From NCBI GenBank assembly GCA_018820745.1, contig JAHJNP010000179.1, positions 1 to 8,221 of the forward strand: 8,221 nucleotides of DNA, given 5' to 3'. Source of the DNA: Gammaproteobacteria bacterium. Lineage in GTDB: Bacteria; Pseudomonadota; Gammaproteobacteria; Burkholderiales; Thiobacillaceae. The notes below the pieces were generated by a model. The model did not search any database and was not told where the DNA came from. It saw only the letters and a program-made list of their open reading frames with translations. Position numbers and translations under genes: made by a program. Shown here piece after piece: positions 1 through 5,984 of the stretch (the first letter of the stretch is position 1; each line of letters starts with the position of its first letter).

Positions 1-229
1 CGTCGTTTTCCTCGCCGAACTGGATCAGCTCGGCCAGCTTGTTTTCCAGCATCCGCACCTTGTCGCGCATCGCGATCAGCTGGCGCTCGCTCATCGACAC
101 CGCGTGGGTGCCATGCGGATGCGGAATGTGCAACTCCGCCAGCAGGGTGGGGAAGTCGTTGAAGAAATTGGGATGCCGCATCAGAAATTCGGCGATGTGT
201 TCGGGCTGCATGTCGCTGTGGGTGTTCAT
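1..229 (-). CDS. DUF484 family protein, N-terminal part (cut by window edge)
   Basis: The first 76 codons are visible, starting at ATG 229-227 and running off the left edge. The translation begins [20 protein letters not shown] and continues through a HPNFF...[12 protein letters not shown] region to ERQL...[16 protein letters not shown]. This is the N-terminal signature of the DUF484 family: a helix, a proline/histidine-rich turn, then the start of a coiled-coil-like helix before a GAF-like domain that would lie outside the window. The function of the family is not established. In proteobacteria it usually sits between dapF and xerC, so a tyrosine recombinase gene may follow beyond the edge. 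The start codon overlaps the dapF stop (ATGA, 229-226). A GGAG at 246-243 lies 13 bases upstream, further than usual, so coupling to dapF translation is likely. The family call is from recognised sequence; everything about function is open. Confidence 0.88.
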   Translation of the reverse strand, partial: MNTHSDMQPEHIAEFLMRHPNFFNDFPTLLAELHIPHPHGTHAVSMSERQLIAMRDKVRMLENKLAELIQFGEEND

Positions 230-1059
230 GTGAGCTCAAGTTCTCCTTCAAATACGGTTTCGGCAGGCCCGGTCATGTAAACGGACTGGCCGTCGCCGGT
301 CCATTCGATGATGAGGTCGCCGCCGCGCGTGTGCACGCTGACCGGGCTGGCGAGCCAGCCCTGGCGGATGCCGGCGACGGCAGCGGCGCAGGCGCCGGTG
401 CCGCAGGCCAGGGTTTCGCCGGCGCCGCGTTCGTGCACGCGCAGGCGGATGTCGTGCGGGGTGAGCACCTGCATGAAGCCGGCGTTGACCCGCTGCGGGA
501 AGCGTGAATTCGACTCGATGGCGGCGCCGAGGATGTCCACCGGCGCGCTGTCGAGGTCGTTCACCCGCAGTACCGCGTGCGGATTGCCCATCGACAGCAC
601 CGCGATCTCAAGCACGTGCTGTCCGATTTTGAGCGGATAGGTCAATGCCTCGGCTTCAGCGGCGAACGGGATCTCGGCCGGCGCAAAGCGCGGCACCCCC
701 ATGTTCACCCGCACCAGGCCATTGTCGAGCAGGCGCGGTTCGATCACGCTGGCGGCGGTTTCCACGCGGATCGCAGTCTTGTCGGTGAGTCCGTGGTCGT
801 GCACGAAGCGCACGAAGCAGCGGGCGCCGTTGCCGCACTGCTCCACCTCGCTGCCGTCGGCATTGAAGATGCGGTAGCGGAAGTCGACGTCGGCGCGCGT
901 CGGCGCCTCGACCAGCAGGATCTGGTCGCAGCCGATCCCGAAGTGGCGGTCGGCAATGCGGCGGCATTGCTCGGGGGTGAGCGCGACGGCCTGGTTGATG
1001 CCGTCGAACACGACGAAGTCGTTGCCGAGGCCGTGCATTTTGGTGAAGCGTAATTTCAT
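226..1059 (-). CDS. dapF: Diaminopimelate epimerase
   Basis: Cytoplasmic, cofactor-independent epimerase that interconverts LL- and meso-2,6-diaminopimelate. The product feeds lysine synthesis and peptidoglycan cross-linking. The 277-residue product matches the family's usual length (E. coli about 274). It opens [19 protein letters not shown], the conserved N-terminal substrate loop. Both catalytic cysteines are visible in their motifs: C75 in [18 protein letters not shown] and C219 in [23 protein letters not shown] (157-161) and YMTGPA (261-266) are also family-typical. ATG 1059 was chosen because it begins exactly at the conserved N-terminus; the frame stays open upstream to 1200, but that extension is arginine-rich and unlike the family. 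The start overlaps the stop of the CoA-binding gene (ATGA, 1059-1056), and the stop overlaps the DUF484 start. Nothing is missing or broken. Confidence 0.97.
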   Translation of the reverse strand: MKLRFTKMHGLGNDFVVFDGINQAVALTPEQCRRIADRHFGIGCDQILLVEAPTRADVDFRYRIFNADGSEVEQCGNGARCFVRFVHDHGLTDKTAIRVETAASVIEPRLLDNGLVRVNMGVPRFAPAEIPFAAEAEALTYPLKIGQHVLEIAVLSMGNPHAVLRVNDLDSAPVDILGAAIESNSRFPQRVNAGFMQVLTPHDIRLRVHERGAGETLACGTGACAAAVAGIRQGWLASPVSVHTRGGDLIIEWTGDGQSVYMTGPAETVFEGELELT

Positions 1060-1475
1060 GCGGTCATTAACCTGACGTAATCCTTCAAGATGCAGCGATC
1101 CATCACCACCGTCATGCCGCCGGCCTGCGCCGCGCGCGCGGCGGCGTCGACAACGATGCCTTCCTGGATCCAGATTGTCGGCAAGTGTAGCGCCAGGCAT
1201 TGGTCGACGATAGCCGGCACGTGCTCGGGCGCGCGAAACACATCGACCAGATCGACCGCAAAGGGGATGTCGGTGAGGCTTGCGTAGGCCTTTTCGCCCA
1301 GCACCGCGCCCACCAGCGGGCGCACCGGGACGATGCGGTAGCCGTAGCGTTGCATCGCCTGCGCCACCCGGTAGCTCGGCCGCGCGGGCTGCGGCGACAG
1401 GCCGACCACGGCGATGGTTCTGACCGTTTTCAGCAGGGCACGCAGGGCATCGTCGCCGGGATTTTTGAAATTCAC
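1056..1475 (-). CDS. CoA-binding domain protein (YccU family)
   Basis: A 139-residue single-domain protein with a Rossmann-like CoA-binding fold, resembling E. coli YccU. Visible landmarks are a first strand and glycine turn, RTIAVVGLS (19-27); the RPSYRV segment (32-37); a second strand, [10 protein letters not shown] (44-53); the VDLVDVFR strand (74-81); the IWIQEGIV strand (101-108); and VVMDRC (123-128) near the C-terminus. These match the family order. Its physiological role is not known; nucleotide or acyl-CoA binding is inferred from the fold. The start is a GTG (1475-1473) that overlaps the TGA of the preceding GNAT gene (GTGA). A GGAG eight bases upstream supports it, and no in-frame ATG fits the domain start. 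The stop overlaps the dapF ATG. Its place between an acetyltransferase and dapF gives no clear functional hint beyond co-expression. Confidence 0.9.
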   Translation of the reverse strand: MNFKNPGDDALRALLKTVRTIAVVGLSPQPARPSYRVAQAMQRYGYRIVPVRPLVGAVLGEKAYASLTDIPFAVDLVDVFRAPEHVPAIVDQCLALHLPTIWIQEGIVVDAAARAAQAGGMTVVMDRCILKDYVRLMTA

Positions 1476-1975
1476 AGCCGTTTCTCCATCAGGTGATCGT
1501 CCATCACGAAACCGCCGCCGAGTTCGAACACGCGCGAATCGACAACGCGGAAGCCGTATTTTTCGTAGGCGGCAATTGCCTGGGTATTGCCGCGGTTGAC
1601 CTGCAGCCACAGACGGCGAACCTGCTGCCGGCGCGCCCAGTCCTCGACCGCCCGCAGCAGCGCGGCGCCGATGCCGCGACGCTGCTGCGCAGGATGTACG
1701 TAGAGCTTGTCGAGCTTGCAGTCCGATTCGTCGAGGAGGGCGTGGGCAAAGCCGGCCAGCACATGTTCCCGCCGCGCCACCCACCAGGCCTGGCGCGGAT
1801 CGCCGAGCTGCTCGCGGACGCGCTGCGGCGCATAGCGGTCGGCCAGCATGGCGTCGATCTGCGCCTGTGGAATCAGCGGCGGATAGGTGGCCTGCCACAC
1901 CGTTTTTGCCAGTGCGCTGACAGCGTCGACGTCGGCCGCCGTCAGCCGCTGCACGCTGGGCTGCGCGTCATTCAT
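1472..1975 (-). CDS. GNAT family N-acetyltransferase
   Basis: A 167-residue protein of the Gcn5-related N-acetyltransferase fold, which transfers an acetyl group from acetyl-CoA to an amine; the substrate cannot be told from sequence. Motif A is clear: the KLDKLYVHP strand (87-95) followed by [11 protein letters not shown] (97-107), where RRGIG is the pyrophosphate-binding Q/RxxGxG/A loop. Motif B follows as [21 protein letters not shown] (122-142), with the typical asparagine and tyrosine. The N-terminal half contains a [10 protein letters not shown] segment seen in many small GNATs. ATG 1975 starts the domain cleanly; an open extension to 2071 is arginine-rich and rejected. The start lies 8 bases inside the end of the upstream acyltransferase gene, and no good Shine-Dalgarno is seen, so translation probably depends on coupling. 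Its stop overlaps the CoA-binding gene start. Confidence 0.93.
   Translation of the reverse strand: MNDAQPSVQRLTAADVDAVSALAKTVWQATYPPLIPQAQIDAMLADRYAPQRVREQLGDPRQAWWVARREHVLAGFAHALLDESDCKLDKLYVHPAQQRRGIGAALLRAVEDWARRQQVRRLWLQVNRGNTQAIAAYEKYGFRVVDSRVFELGGGFVMDDHLMEKRL
1484..1487 (-). promoter_or_regulatory. Shine-Dalgarno supporting the GTG start of the CoA-binding gene
   Basis: GGAG on the minus strand at 1487-1484 lies 8 bases before GTG 1475. It sits inside the last codons of the GNAT gene and decides for the non-ATG start, as the domain begins only a few residues later. Confidence 0.6.
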
Positions 1976-2882
1976 AGAGGCTGGGTTCGCCCACCGGACG
2001 GGTCTTGAAGCGGCGGTGCAGCCACAGGTACTGCGGCGGCATCTCGCGGATGCGATCCTCGATGAACGCATTCATGCGCGCAACGTCGGCTTCCAGGTCG
2101 TCGCTTGGATAGTTTTCCCACGGTGGGTAGAACCGCACCGCGTAGCCGCGCCCCCAGGGCAGCTGGCGCGTGACGACCGGGATGATCTGGGCATGGGTGA
2201 GTTTGGCCAGGCGCGGCAGCGCCGAAACGGTGGCGGCCGAAACGCTGAAAAAGGGCGCGAACACGGCATTGAGGCGGCCATGGTCCTGATCCGGCAGGTA
2301 GTAAAACGGCAGCCCCGATTTGATTGTCTGCAGGGTCGCCTTGATCCCTTCGCGGCGTGAGATCAGGACGATGTCCGAAAAACGGGTGCGCCCGCGCCGC
2401 ATGAACCTGTCGGCGACCGGATTCCTGGCCGGCGCGTACATCGAGGCGATATGGTGGTCCATGGTCAGCCGCACGCCGCCCATGTCGAGCCCGACAAAAT
2501 GCGGCGCCAGCCAGATCACCGGGCGCTTGCCGTCACCCCGCGCGGCCTCCGGATTGTCGATCCTGATCAGGCGGCGCAGCCGCGCTTCCGATCCCCACCA
2601 CAGCACGCCGTGTTCGAGCAGCGCGCGCACCGATGCCTGGAAGGTCTGCCGCAGCCAGCGGCGCCGCAGCGCTTTCGGGGTATCTGGAAAACACAAGGCC
2701 AGATTGGTGGCGGCGACGTGCCGTCGCCGCCCGGGCAGCAGCGCCAGCAGTCCGCCGACGGCGTTGCCCAGCGCCGCCTGCAGCGGCAGCGGCAGCCAGT
2801 GCAGCAGCCACAGGCAACCCACGCCGAGCCAGGCCGGGAGCAGTGAGGCGCGCAGCAGCTTGGTGGCGTTGGGGCGCGTCAT
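1968..2882 (-). CDS. Lysophospholipid/lipid A acyltransferase (LpxL/HtrB family, HX4D type)
   Basis: A 304-residue member of the LpxL/LpxM (HtrB) acyltransferase family. These are inner-membrane enzymes whose active site faces the cytoplasm and which add secondary acyl chains to lipid A precursors. A hydrophobic N-terminal segment (about 12-50) is the membrane anchor. The catalytic dyad is H128-x4-D133 in APHFVGLDMGG. Later blocks are YYLPDQDHG, FAPFFSVSAATVSALPRL and a C-terminal YLWLHRRFKTRP, all usual for the family. The length equals that of E. coli LpxL (about 306). The start ATG 2882 overlaps the TGA of the upstream paralogue (ATGA, 2882-2879), with a GGAAG just ahead. It is clearly more distant from the two upstream acyltransferases than they are from each other. 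The exact acyl donor and acceptor cannot be assigned from sequence, so no specific lpx symbol is given. Confidence 0.92.
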   Translation of the reverse strand: MTRPNATKLLRASLLPAWLGVGCLWLLHWLPLPLQAALGNAVGGLLALLPGRRRHVAATNLALCFPDTPKALRRRWLRQTFQASVRALLEHGVLWWGSEARLRRLIRIDNPEAARGDGKRPVIWLAPHFVGLDMGGVRLTMDHHIASMYAPARNPVADRFMRRGRTRFSDIVLISRREGIKATLQTIKSGLPFYYLPDQDHGRLNAVFAPFFSVSAATVSALPRLAKLTHAQIIPVVTRQLPWGRGYAVRFYPPWENYPSDDLEADVARMNAFIEDRIREMPPQYLWLHRRFKTRPVGEPSLYE

Positions 2883-3748
2883 GCTTCCGGCGGGGCGTCC
2901 GGCAGCGCGACGCCGCCGGGGCGCTTGTGGCGGTTGTAGCTCCACAGGTATTGCGCCGGGAAGCGGCGCACCACCTGTTCCACCCCCTGGTTGATGCGCA
3001 TGGCTGCTGCGGCCTTGTCCGCCGGCAGGGCGTCCTCCACCGGCATCACGTGCAGGCGATAACCGCGTCCCCAGCTCAATCGCTCGGCCGCAACGAAAAA
3101 TGCCGCTGCGCCTGTCTTGCGCTGCAGGCTGGCAACCAGCGTCGGCGTGTAGGCGGGGCGGCCGAAGAAGGGCGCCCATACCCCATCGCCGCCGGTCGCC
3201 ACCTGGTCGGGCAGGATGCCGATGCCCTCATGGCGCTTCAATGCTGCCAGCAGGGCGCGCACGCCCGACAGGTCGGTCGGCACCAGCGTCGCCTGCCCGC
3301 GCTGGCGACCGGCCAGCATCAGCGCATCCAGCACCGGCTGGCGCGGTGGCTTGTACATGGCGGTGAACGGGTGCCGCGCGGCGTAATACTGGTTGATCAT
3401 CTCGAAGCAGCCGATATGCGGCGCGATGACGATCACCCCCTTGCCGGCGGCGCGCGCGGCATCGATGTGTTCCCAGCCGGGCGCACCCTTGACCAGTTTC
3501 AGCACCTTGTCGTACGGGCGCAGCCACACCGGCAGCAACTCGACGACGGCCTTGCCTGACTCGCCGATGGCCTGGCGCAGCAGGCGCCCGCAATCGGCGC
3601 CGGGCGTGCACAGGCCGCTGTCGAGCAGGTTGTTGCGCATGCGCGCGGAATGGCGGCCTGGCGCCAGGTAGATCAGCCAGCCCAGCCCGATGCCGAGGCC
3701 GTGCAGCACGGGCAGCGGCAGGCGCGCCAGCAGTTTTAGCAACAGCAT
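2879..3748 (-). CDS. Lipid A-type acyltransferase, tandem copy B (HX4E type)
   Basis: A 289-residue LpxL/HtrB-family acyltransferase, the second of a duplicated pair. The hydrophobic N-terminus MLLLKLLARLPLPVLHGLG and GWLIYLAP (about 1-30) is the probable membrane anchor. The catalytic motif is H111-x4-E116 in APHIGCFEM. Further conserved blocks are MYKPPRQPVLD (131-141), GIGILPDQVA (175-184), GVWAPFFGRPAYTPTLVASL (189-208), and a C-terminal QYLWSYNRHKRPGG (266-279). It is about 77% identical to copy A by hand count (223 of 289 positions, no internal gap). ATG 3748 aligns with the start of copy A and shares one base with the copy A stop (TGATG, 3750-3746); no Shine-Dalgarno is visible, so re-initiation after copy A is likely. 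The role inferred is acylation of lipid A or another membrane lipid. Substrate specificity may differ from copy A; this is not visible. Confidence 0.92.
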   Translation of the reverse strand: MLLLKLLARLPLPVLHGLGIGLGWLIYLAPGRHSARMRNNLLDSGLCTPGADCGRLLRQAIGESGKAVVELLPVWLRPYDKVLKLVKGAPGWEHIDAARAAGKGVIVIAPHIGCFEMINQYYAARHPFTAMYKPPRQPVLDALMLAGRQRGQATLVPTDLSGVRALLAALKRHEGIGILPDQVATGGDGVWAPFFGRPAYTPTLVASLQRKTGAAAFFVAAERLSWGRGYRLHVMPVEDALPADKAAAAMRINQGVEQVVRRFPAQYLWSYNRHKRPGGVALPDAPPEA

Positions 3749-4623
3749 CAGCACAGCGTAGACGCAGGTGCGCCTGGAAGCGCGACGCCGCCCGGCCGTT
3801 TGTGGCGGTTGTAGGTCCACATGTATTGCGCCGGGAAATGCCTGACGACCGCCTCAACGCCCTGGTTGATGCGAATGGCCGCGGCGGTTTTCTCCTCCGG
3901 CAGCGCATCGTCCAGCGGATAAACATGCAGGTGGTAACCGCGCCCCCAGCCCAGGCGCTCCGCCGCGACGAAAAAAGCCGCGGCGCCGGTCTTGCGCTGC
4001 AGGCTGGCGACCAGCGTCGGGGTGTAGGCCGGGCGGCCGAAGAACGGCGCCCATACGCCATCGCCGCTGCTGGCCACATGGTCAGGCAGGATGCCGATGC
4101 CCTCGCGGCGCCTGAGCGCCGCCAGCAAACCGCGCACGCCCGACATGTCGGCGGGCACCAGTTTCGTTTGGCCGCGCTGGCGTCCGGCCAGCATCAGCGT
4201 ATCCAGCACCGGCTGGGGCGAGGGTTTGTACATGATGGTGAAAGGATGCAGCGAACCGAAATACTGGCCGATGATTTCGAAGCAGCCGATGTGTGGCGCA
4301 ACCAGGATCACGCCCTTGCCCGCTGCGCGTGCGGCGTCGATCTGCTCCCAGCCGCTGGTTCGCCTGACCCATTTCAGCACTTTCTTGTCCGCCCCCAGCC
4401 ATAAGGGCAGCAATTCCATGATGGCCTTGCCGCTTTCACTGATGCTTTGGCGCAGCAGATGCTTGCAATCGCGGCCGGGCGTGCACAGGCCGCTGGCGAA
4501 CACATTGTTGCGCAGGCGCACGGCGTGGCGGCCCGGCGCCAGGTAGATCAGCCAGCCCAGTACGACGCCGAGGCCGTGCAGCACGGGCAGCGGCAGGCGG
4601 GCCAGCAGTTTCAGGAGGCGCAT
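3748..4623 (-). CDS. Lipid A-type acyltransferase, tandem copy A (HX4E type), first gene of the operon
   Basis: A 291-residue LpxL/HtrB-family acyltransferase. It has the same architecture as copy B: N-terminal anchor (MRLLKLLARLPLPVLHGLG, then GWLIYLAP), catalytic H111-x4-E116 in APHIGCFEI, MYKPSPQPVLD, GIGILPDHVA, the APFFGRPAYTPTLVASLQR block, and QYMWTYNRHKRPGG near the end. The C-terminus is two residues longer than in copy B and ends STLC. The start ATG 4623 was chosen because it aligns residue-for-residue with copy B. GTG 4626 and GTG 4659 are in-frame alternatives that would add 1 or 12 residues (the longer reads MPRHLPARQSRV before the chosen Met). None of the three has a clear Shine-Dalgarno, so the start is the least certain part. 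It is the promoter-proximal gene of the minus-strand operon, facing metK across 189 bp. Confidence 0.9.
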   Translation of the reverse strand: MRLLKLLARLPLPVLHGLGVVLGWLIYLAPGRHAVRLRNNVFASGLCTPGRDCKHLLRQSISESGKAIMELLPLWLGADKKVLKWVRRTSGWEQIDAARAAGKGVILVAPHIGCFEIIGQYFGSLHPFTIMYKPSPQPVLDTLMLAGRQRGQTKLVPADMSGVRGLLAALRRREGIGILPDHVASSGDGVWAPFFGRPAYTPTLVASLQRKTGAAAFFVAAERLGWGRGYHLHVYPLDDALPEEKTAAAIRINQGVEAVVRHFPAQYMWTYNRHKRPGGVALPGAPASTLC

Positions 4624-4668
4624 CACGCGGGATTGACGTGCAGGGAGGTGGCGCGGCACAATGCCGGA

Positions 4669-4689
4669 CCGGATGTTCCAGACATCCGG
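4669..4689. repeat. Perfect 8-bp inverted repeat in the divergent region
   Basis: The left arm CCGGATGT (4669-4676) and right arm ACATCCGG (4682-4689) are exact reverse complements separated by TCCAG. It lies 46 bases upstream of the first acyltransferase start and about 120 bases upstream of metK. It has no following T-run in either direction, so it is not a terminator. It could be an operator for a dimeric regulator or a hairpin in the acyltransferase leader; the sequence does not decide between these. Confidence 0.6.
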
Positions 4690-4761
4690 GTTTGAGCCGC
4701 CGCGTTAATCATGACAACTTGCGGGCGGGATACAAATACAGCTAAAGCGTCGCCGCTCTGT

Positions 4762-4801
4762 TTGTCCCCCGAGCCGGTTGCGCAGTCAGTAACCGGGACA
4801 A
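4762..4801 (+). promoter_or_regulatory. Potential metK leader hairpin next to the ribosome binding site
   Basis: TTGTCCC (4762-4768) can pair with GGGACAA (4795-4801) over 7 bp. Inside it, GGTT (4776-4779) can pair with AACC (4791-4794) around an 11-base loop, leaving a 7-base bulge (4769-4775) on one side. An alternative fold pairs CCGGTT (4774-4779) with AACCGG (4791-4796). The outer stem ends one base before the AGGAG of metK. This could influence initiation or mRNA stability. It does not match any SAM riboswitch class I can recognise. The pairing is seen; a regulatory role is inference. Confidence 0.4.
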
Positions 4802-4802
4802 C

Positions 4803-4807
4803 AGGAG
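4803..4807 (+). promoter_or_regulatory. Shine-Dalgarno of metK, decides the start
   Basis: AGGAG lies 5 bases before ATG 4813. It favours this start over the in-frame ATG at 4711, which has no such site and would add 34 residues not found in the family. Confidence 0.85.
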
Positions 4808-4812
4808 CAGTC

Positions 4813-5979
4813 ATGCAAAAGGATTTCATTTTTACGTCTGAGTCGGTATCGGAAGGTCACCCCGACAAGATGGCGGATCAAGTGTCGGACGCAGTGCTCG
4901 ATGCGATTCTAACCCAGGACAAACATGCGCGTGTGGCGTGCGAGACGCTGCTGACTACCGGTCTGTGCGTCATCGCCGGTGAAATCACCACCTCGGCGGT
5001 GGTCGATTTCAACCAGGTCGTGCGCCAGACCATCAAGCGCATCGGCTACGACTCTTCCGAAGTCGGCTTCGACTACAACACCTGCGCGGTGATGGTCACC
5101 ATCGGCAAGCAGTCGCCCGACATCGCACAGGGCGTGAACGAGGGCGAGGGCATGTTCCTCGACCAGGGCGCTGGCGACCAGGGACTGATGTTCGGCTATG
5201 CCTGCAACGAAACCGCGGTGCTGATGCCGATGCCGATCCATCTCGCGCACCGGCTGACCGAGCGCCAGTCCGAGTTGCGCAAGGACGGCCGCCTGCCGTG
5301 GCTGCGCCCGGACGCCAAGTCGCAGGTGTCGATCCGCTACGTCGACGGCAAGCCGCATTCGATCGACACCATCGTGCTGTCGACCCAGCATCATCCCGAG
5401 GTTTCGCACGCCGTGCTGACCGAGGCGGTGATCGAGGAGATCATCAAGCCGGTGGTGCCGAAAGGCATGCTGACCGCCGACACGCGCTACCTGGTCAACC
5501 CCACCGGACGCTTCGTGGTGGGCGGGCCGATGGGCGACGCAGGCCTCACCGGCCGCAAGATCATCGTCGACACCTACGGCGGCGCGGCCCCGCACGGCGG
5601 CGGCGCGTTCTCCGGCAAGGACCCGTCCAAGGTCGACCGTTCGGCGTCCTATGCCGGGCGCTACGTGGCGAAAAACGTCGTCGCCGCGGGGCTGGCCGAC
5701 AAGTGCCTGGTGCAGGTCTCCTACGCCATCGGCGTCGCCAGGCCGACTTCGATGATGGTCGACACCTTCGGCACCAACAAGATCCCCGAAGCCAAGATCG
5801 TCGAGCTGATCGAGCGTCATTTCGACCTGCGCCCCAAGGGCATCATCCAGATGCTCGACCTCTTGCGGCCGATCTACACCCGCACCGCGAGCTACGGCCA
5901 CTTCGGCCGCGACGAGCCCGACTTCACCTGGGAAGTGACCGACAAGGCGGCCGAACTCAAGGCCGCCGCGGGGCTGTAA
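4813..5979 (+). CDS. metK: S-adenosylmethionine synthetase (methionine adenosyltransferase)
   Basis: Cytoplasmic enzyme that makes S-adenosylmethionine from methionine and ATP, releasing phosphate and pyrophosphate; it normally works as a tetramer. The 388-residue product aligns end to end with E. coli MetK (384). Visible motifs are [13 protein letters not shown] (7-19) with the ATP-binding histidine H16; GAGDQG (119-124); the [12 protein letters not shown] block (161-172); NPTGRF (229-234); [12 protein letters not shown] (246-257); and the phosphate-binding [16 protein letters not shown] (262-277). The C-terminus has YGHFGR (361-366) and ends with the typical [12 protein letters not shown] 4813 has a good Shine-Dalgarno, and the protein begins at the conserved position. 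The antiporter gene follows after 5 bases, so the two are probably cotranscribed. Its partner in the methyl cycle, ahcY, lies 1.3 kb downstream under its own promoter. No missing or changed key residues were seen. Confidence 0.98.
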   Translation: MQKDFIFTSESVSEGHPDKMADQVSDAVLDAILTQDKHARVACETLLTTGLCVIAGEITTSAVVDFNQVVRQTIKRIGYDSSEVGFDYNTCAVMVTIGKQSPDIAQGVNEGEGMFLDQGAGDQGLMFGYACNETAVLMPMPIHLAHRLTERQSELRKDGRLPWLRPDAKSQVSIRYVDGKPHSIDTIVLSTQHHPEVSHAVLTEAVIEEIIKPVVPKGMLTADTRYLVNPTGRFVVGGPMGDAGLTGRKIIVDTYGGAAPHGGGAFSGKDPSKVDRSASYAGRYVAKNVVAAGLADKCLVQVSYAIGVARPTSMMVDTFGTNKIPEAKIVELIERHFDLRPKGIIQMLDLLRPIYTRTASYGHFGRDEPDFTWEVTDKAAELKAAAGL

Positions 5980-5984
5980 CAACC

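Larger units (their letters stand above)
2879..4623 (-). repeat. Tandem gene duplication of the HX4E acyltransferase (offset 875 bp)
   Basis: The two adjacent coding regions are direct repeats. Matching positions are offset by a constant 875 bp from the start codons (4623 versus 3748) to the shared TTGTGGCGGTTGTAG stretch near the 3' ends (3800 versus 2925), so no net insertion or deletion has accumulated inside. Only the last few codons differ in length. The proteins are about 77% identical, and many codon differences are silent, pointing to an old duplication kept by selection rather than a fresh one. Confidence 0.9.
4624..4812. promoter_or_regulatory. Divergent intergenic region between the acyltransferase operon and metK
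   Basis: This 189-bp stretch must hold the promoters for both arms, but none is strong by eye. For metK, TACAAA (4731-4736) is the best -10-like box and ATGACA (4711-4716) resembles a -35, but their spacing is only 14 bp. TTGCGG (4719-4724) with TAAAGC (4743-4748) is a weaker pair at 18 bp. For the minus strand, TTGTCA (4717-4712) is one mismatch from the consensus -35 and is followed 16 bp on by a poor TCAAAC. Since ATGACA and TTGTCA overlap in opposite orientation, the two promoters may share DNA. The region also carries the inverted repeat at 4669-4689 and the metK leader hairpin at 4762-4801. The boxes are candidates only. Confidence 0.4.

Noticed and set aside
3228..4079. Alternative-frame open reading frames across the acyltransferase pair (both strands)
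   Set aside because: Shadows caused by high GC content. They echo between the two copies only because the real genes are duplicated.
4711..4812. In-frame extension of metK to ATG 4711 (34 extra residues)
   Set aside because: It has no Shine-Dalgarno, the added residues do not match the family, and it would cover the probable promoter. ATG 4813 has AGGAG at the right distance and aligns with the conserved N-terminus.
4909..5982. Long open frame of 357 codons on the minus strand opposite metK
   Set aside because: It is rich in H, R, D and V, as expected from a shadow of a high-GC gene. It matches no family, and metK on the other strand is unquestionable.
5298..5984. Upstream extension of the antiporter frame inside metK
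   Set aside because: The translation there is arginine-rich and unlike any membrane protein. The real protein begins at 5985 with a hydrophobic segment.
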